From contig JAPSIP010000099.1 in NCBI GenBank assembly GCA_031178645.1, forward strand, positions 1 through 6,128: a stretch of 6,128 bases of DNA, written 5' to 3'. A program made the translations under genes and the position numbers. Source of the DNA: Paracoccus sp. (in: a-proteobacteria) (GTDB lineage Bacteria; Pseudomonadota; Alphaproteobacteria; Rhodobacterales; Rhodobacteraceae). Positions 5,298 to 6,128 of this stretch are shown in pieces. The first letter of the stretch is position 1; each line of letters opens with the position of its first letter. A model generated the notes under the pieces. The model was not told the DNA's origin. It ran no database searches and worked only from the letters and a program-made list of their open reading frames with translations.

Positions 5298-5374
5298 CGA
5301 CCCTGGCAGGCATTGGCCTGCGCCCATTCCGCGACGCGGAATGGGGTTGGCCCACTGCTGCCGGGCGCAGGTCG
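5298..5374 (+). ncRNA. Structured 5' leader of nrdJ (candidate cis-regulatory RNA)
   Basis: The strongest helix is CCCATTCCGC (5323-5332) with GCGGAATGGG (5336-5345), ten perfect pairs around GAC. It can be enclosed by CTGGCAG (5303-5309) with CTGCCGG (5358-5364), one G-U pair, and by CGACC (5298-5302) with GGTCG (5370-5374). Competing helices are GCAGGC (5306-5311) with GCCTGC (5316-5321), and nine perfect pairs of CCTGCGCCC (5317-5325) with GGGCGCAGG (5363-5371). Mutually exclusive helices next to the ribosome binding sites suggest a regulatory leader. I do not see the conserved B12-box of cobalamin riboswitches, so a canonical one is not called. GC-rich DNA folds easily, which limits confidence. 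Confidence 0.4.
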
Positions 5375-5393
5375 CGGATCGAGGGACGAGGAC

Positions 5394-5414
5394 ATGAAAG
5401 GGCCACGCGCATGA
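5394..5414 (+). CDS. Six-codon mini-ORF (MKGPRA) overlapping the nrdJ start
   Basis: ATG at 5394 opens a six-codon frame whose TGA (5412-5414) overlaps the nrdJ ATG (5411-5413) as ATGA. GAGGG (5381-5385) lies eight bases upstream and is a suitable ribosome binding site. The AAGGG that serves nrdJ lies inside the mini-ORF. The same frame is open back to an ATG at 5250, but that start has no ribosome binding site. If translated, the mini-ORF would couple initiation to nrdJ. The peptide is not a recognised attenuation peptide, and the pattern may be coincidental. Confidence 0.35.
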   Translation: MKGPRA

Positions 5415-6128
5415 AGATCGAACGGCGTTTCACCACCCCCAAAGGGGGCGCCTATGGCGACATCGGCTTCACGACGACGACCAGCGAAATCCGCAATCCC
5501 GATGGCAAGATCGTCTTCCGCAACGACCAGGTCGAAATCCCCGAAGGGTGGAGCCAGGTCGCCAGCGACGTGATCGCCCAGAAGTATTTCCGCAGGGCCG
5601 GCGTCCCCGCGGCGCTGAAGCGCGTAAAGGAAAACGGCGTCCCTGAATTCCTGTGGCGCAGCGTCCCGGACGAGGATGCCTTGGCCCAGTTTCCCCCTGA
5701 CCGGCGCTACGGCGGCGAGACAAGCGCGCGGCAGGTCTTTGACCGGCTGGCCGGCGCCTGGACCTACTGGGGCTGGAAGGGTGGGTATTTTTCCAACGAA
5801 GAAGACGCCCGCGCCTATCACGACGAGATGCGCTTCATGCTGGCGCGCCAGATGGCCGCGCCGAACAGCCCGCAATGGTTCAATACCGGCCTGCACTGGG
5901 CCTATGGCATCGACGGCCCGTCGCAGGGGCATTTCTACGTCGATTACCAGACCGGAAAGCTGGTCAAGTCGGACAGCGCCTATGAACATCCCCAGCCGCA
6001 CGCCTGCTTTATCCAGTCGGTCAGCGACGACCTGGTGAACGAAGGCGGCATCATGGACCTGTGGGTCCGCGAGGCGCGGCTATTCAAGTATGGCTCGGGG
6101 ACGGGCACCAACTTTTCGTCCCTGCGTG
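5411..6128 (+). CDS. nrdJ: Adenosylcobalamin-dependent (class II) ribonucleotide reductase, N-terminal part
   Basis: The frame from the ATG at 5411 is open for 239 full codons to the window end; the rest of the gene (family size about 1,100-1,200 residues) is missing. The start MKIERRFTTPKGG, then TTSEIRNPDGKIVF, SQVASDVIAQKYFRRAG, TYWGWKGGYF, APNSPQWFNTGL (150-161), YEHPQPHACFIQ with C199, and REARLFKYGSGTGTNFSSLR at the edge match alphaproteobacterial NrdJ. The enzyme reduces ribonucleotides to deoxyribonucleotides using AdoCbl as radical source, with or without oxygen. C199 is the probable first redox-active cysteine of the active site. AAGGG (5398-5402) lies eight bases before the ATG. 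No frameshift or stop is seen in the visible part. It has its own long upstream region with several candidate control sites, so it is probably transcribed independently of the hisN operon. Confidence 0.96.
   Translation, partial: MKIERRFTTPKGGAYGDIGFTTTTSEIRNPDGKIVFRNDQVEIPEGWSQVASDVIAQKYFRRAGVPAALKRVKENGVPEFLWRSVPDEDALAQFPPDRRYGGETSARQVFDRLAGAWTYWGWKGGYFSNEEDARAYHDEMRFMLARQMAAPNSPQWFNTGLHWAYGIDGPSQGHFYVDYQTGKLVKSDSAYEHPQPHACFIQSVSDDLVNEGGIMDLWVREARLFKYGSGTGTNFSSLR

Larger units (their letters stand above)
4958..5410. other. 453-bp regulatory intergenic region between fau and nrdJ
   Basis: No convincing protein gene longer than the six-codon mini-ORF is seen here on either strand; the open minus-strand frames lack family features. 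From left to right it holds a possible three-way-junction fold (4966-5021), DnaA-box-like sequences, three GANTC sites, an irregular weak fold (about 5043-5149), an AT-rich 30-bp patch with palindromes (5171-5202), NrdR-box-like sequences, and a structured leader (5298-5374). The main elements are listed separately. Confidence 0.75.

Noticed and set aside
5219..5410. Canonical cobalamin riboswitch upstream of nrdJ
   Set aside because: Expected from the enzyme's cofactor, but I cannot find the conserved AGYCAGGA-type B12 box or the GGGAA and GGTGAAAATCC core segments. A divergent class cannot be excluded by eye.
5250..5414. 54-codon leader frame from ATG 5250 to the TGA on the nrdJ start
   Set aside because: No ribosome binding site precedes ATG 5250, composition is less codon-biased than neighbouring genes, and it overlaps the predicted stable leader folds. 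Only the last six codons have a plausible start signal.
5219..6001. Long minus-strand open frame (260 codons) opposite nrdJ
   Set aside because: It is antisense to a clearly conserved NrdJ sequence, shows no family motifs, and long antisense frames are expected in GC-rich genes with strong third-position bias.

Overview
The window reads as chromosomal DNA from a GC-rich alphaproteobacterium, most likely a Rhodobacteraceae member close to Paracoccus or Rhodobacter. This rests on strong G/C bias at third codon positions, a short XRE-type regulator of a kind I associate with that family, and an adenosylcobalamin-dependent (class II) ribonucleotide reductase with the long alphaproteobacterial-type N-terminus. 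The species assignment is inference; no rRNA or other taxonomic marker is present.

Layout. The minus strand carries the 5' two thirds of a Bax inhibitor-1/YccA-type membrane protein (1-474, cut by the window edge). Upstream of it lies a zinc-free quinone oxidoreductase-like MDR protein (589-1581) that starts with TTG. A 151-bp divergent promoter region, with a perfect 15-bp palindrome almost exactly midway between the two start codons, separates this from a plus-strand XRE helix-turn-helix regulator (1733-2092). After a 137-bp gap with short direct repeats and a strong hairpin comes a three-gene operon joined by two ATGA overlaps: a HisN-type histidinol-phosphatase (2230-3027), the MgtE magnesium transporter (3024-4415) and 5-formyltetrahydrofolate cyclo-ligase (4412-4957). 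The last feature is the 5' part of nrdJ (5411 to the window end). It is open through the window edge with no frameshift.

The richest non-coding stretch is the 453-bp gap between the cyclo-ligase gene and nrdJ (4958-5410). It contains a possible three-way-junction fold, a perfect DnaA box with a one-mismatch partner, three GANTC (CcrM-type) sites within 94 bp, a GTTAACC half-site resembling CtrA half-sites, a candidate promoter inside a palindrome, and two NrdR-box-like sequences 31 bp apart. A GC-rich structured leader with mutually exclusive pairings follows. A six-codon mini-ORF then ends on the nrdJ start codon. My inference is that dNTP supply through NrdJ is under combined cell-cycle, nucleotide-pool and post-transcriptional control. 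The other genes are ordinary housekeeping functions. The operon groups three proteins whose chemistry or cargo is Mg2+, and cyclo-ligase and NrdJ lie on either side of nucleotide/one-carbon metabolism. No mobile element, CRISPR array, tRNA or rRNA gene is visible.
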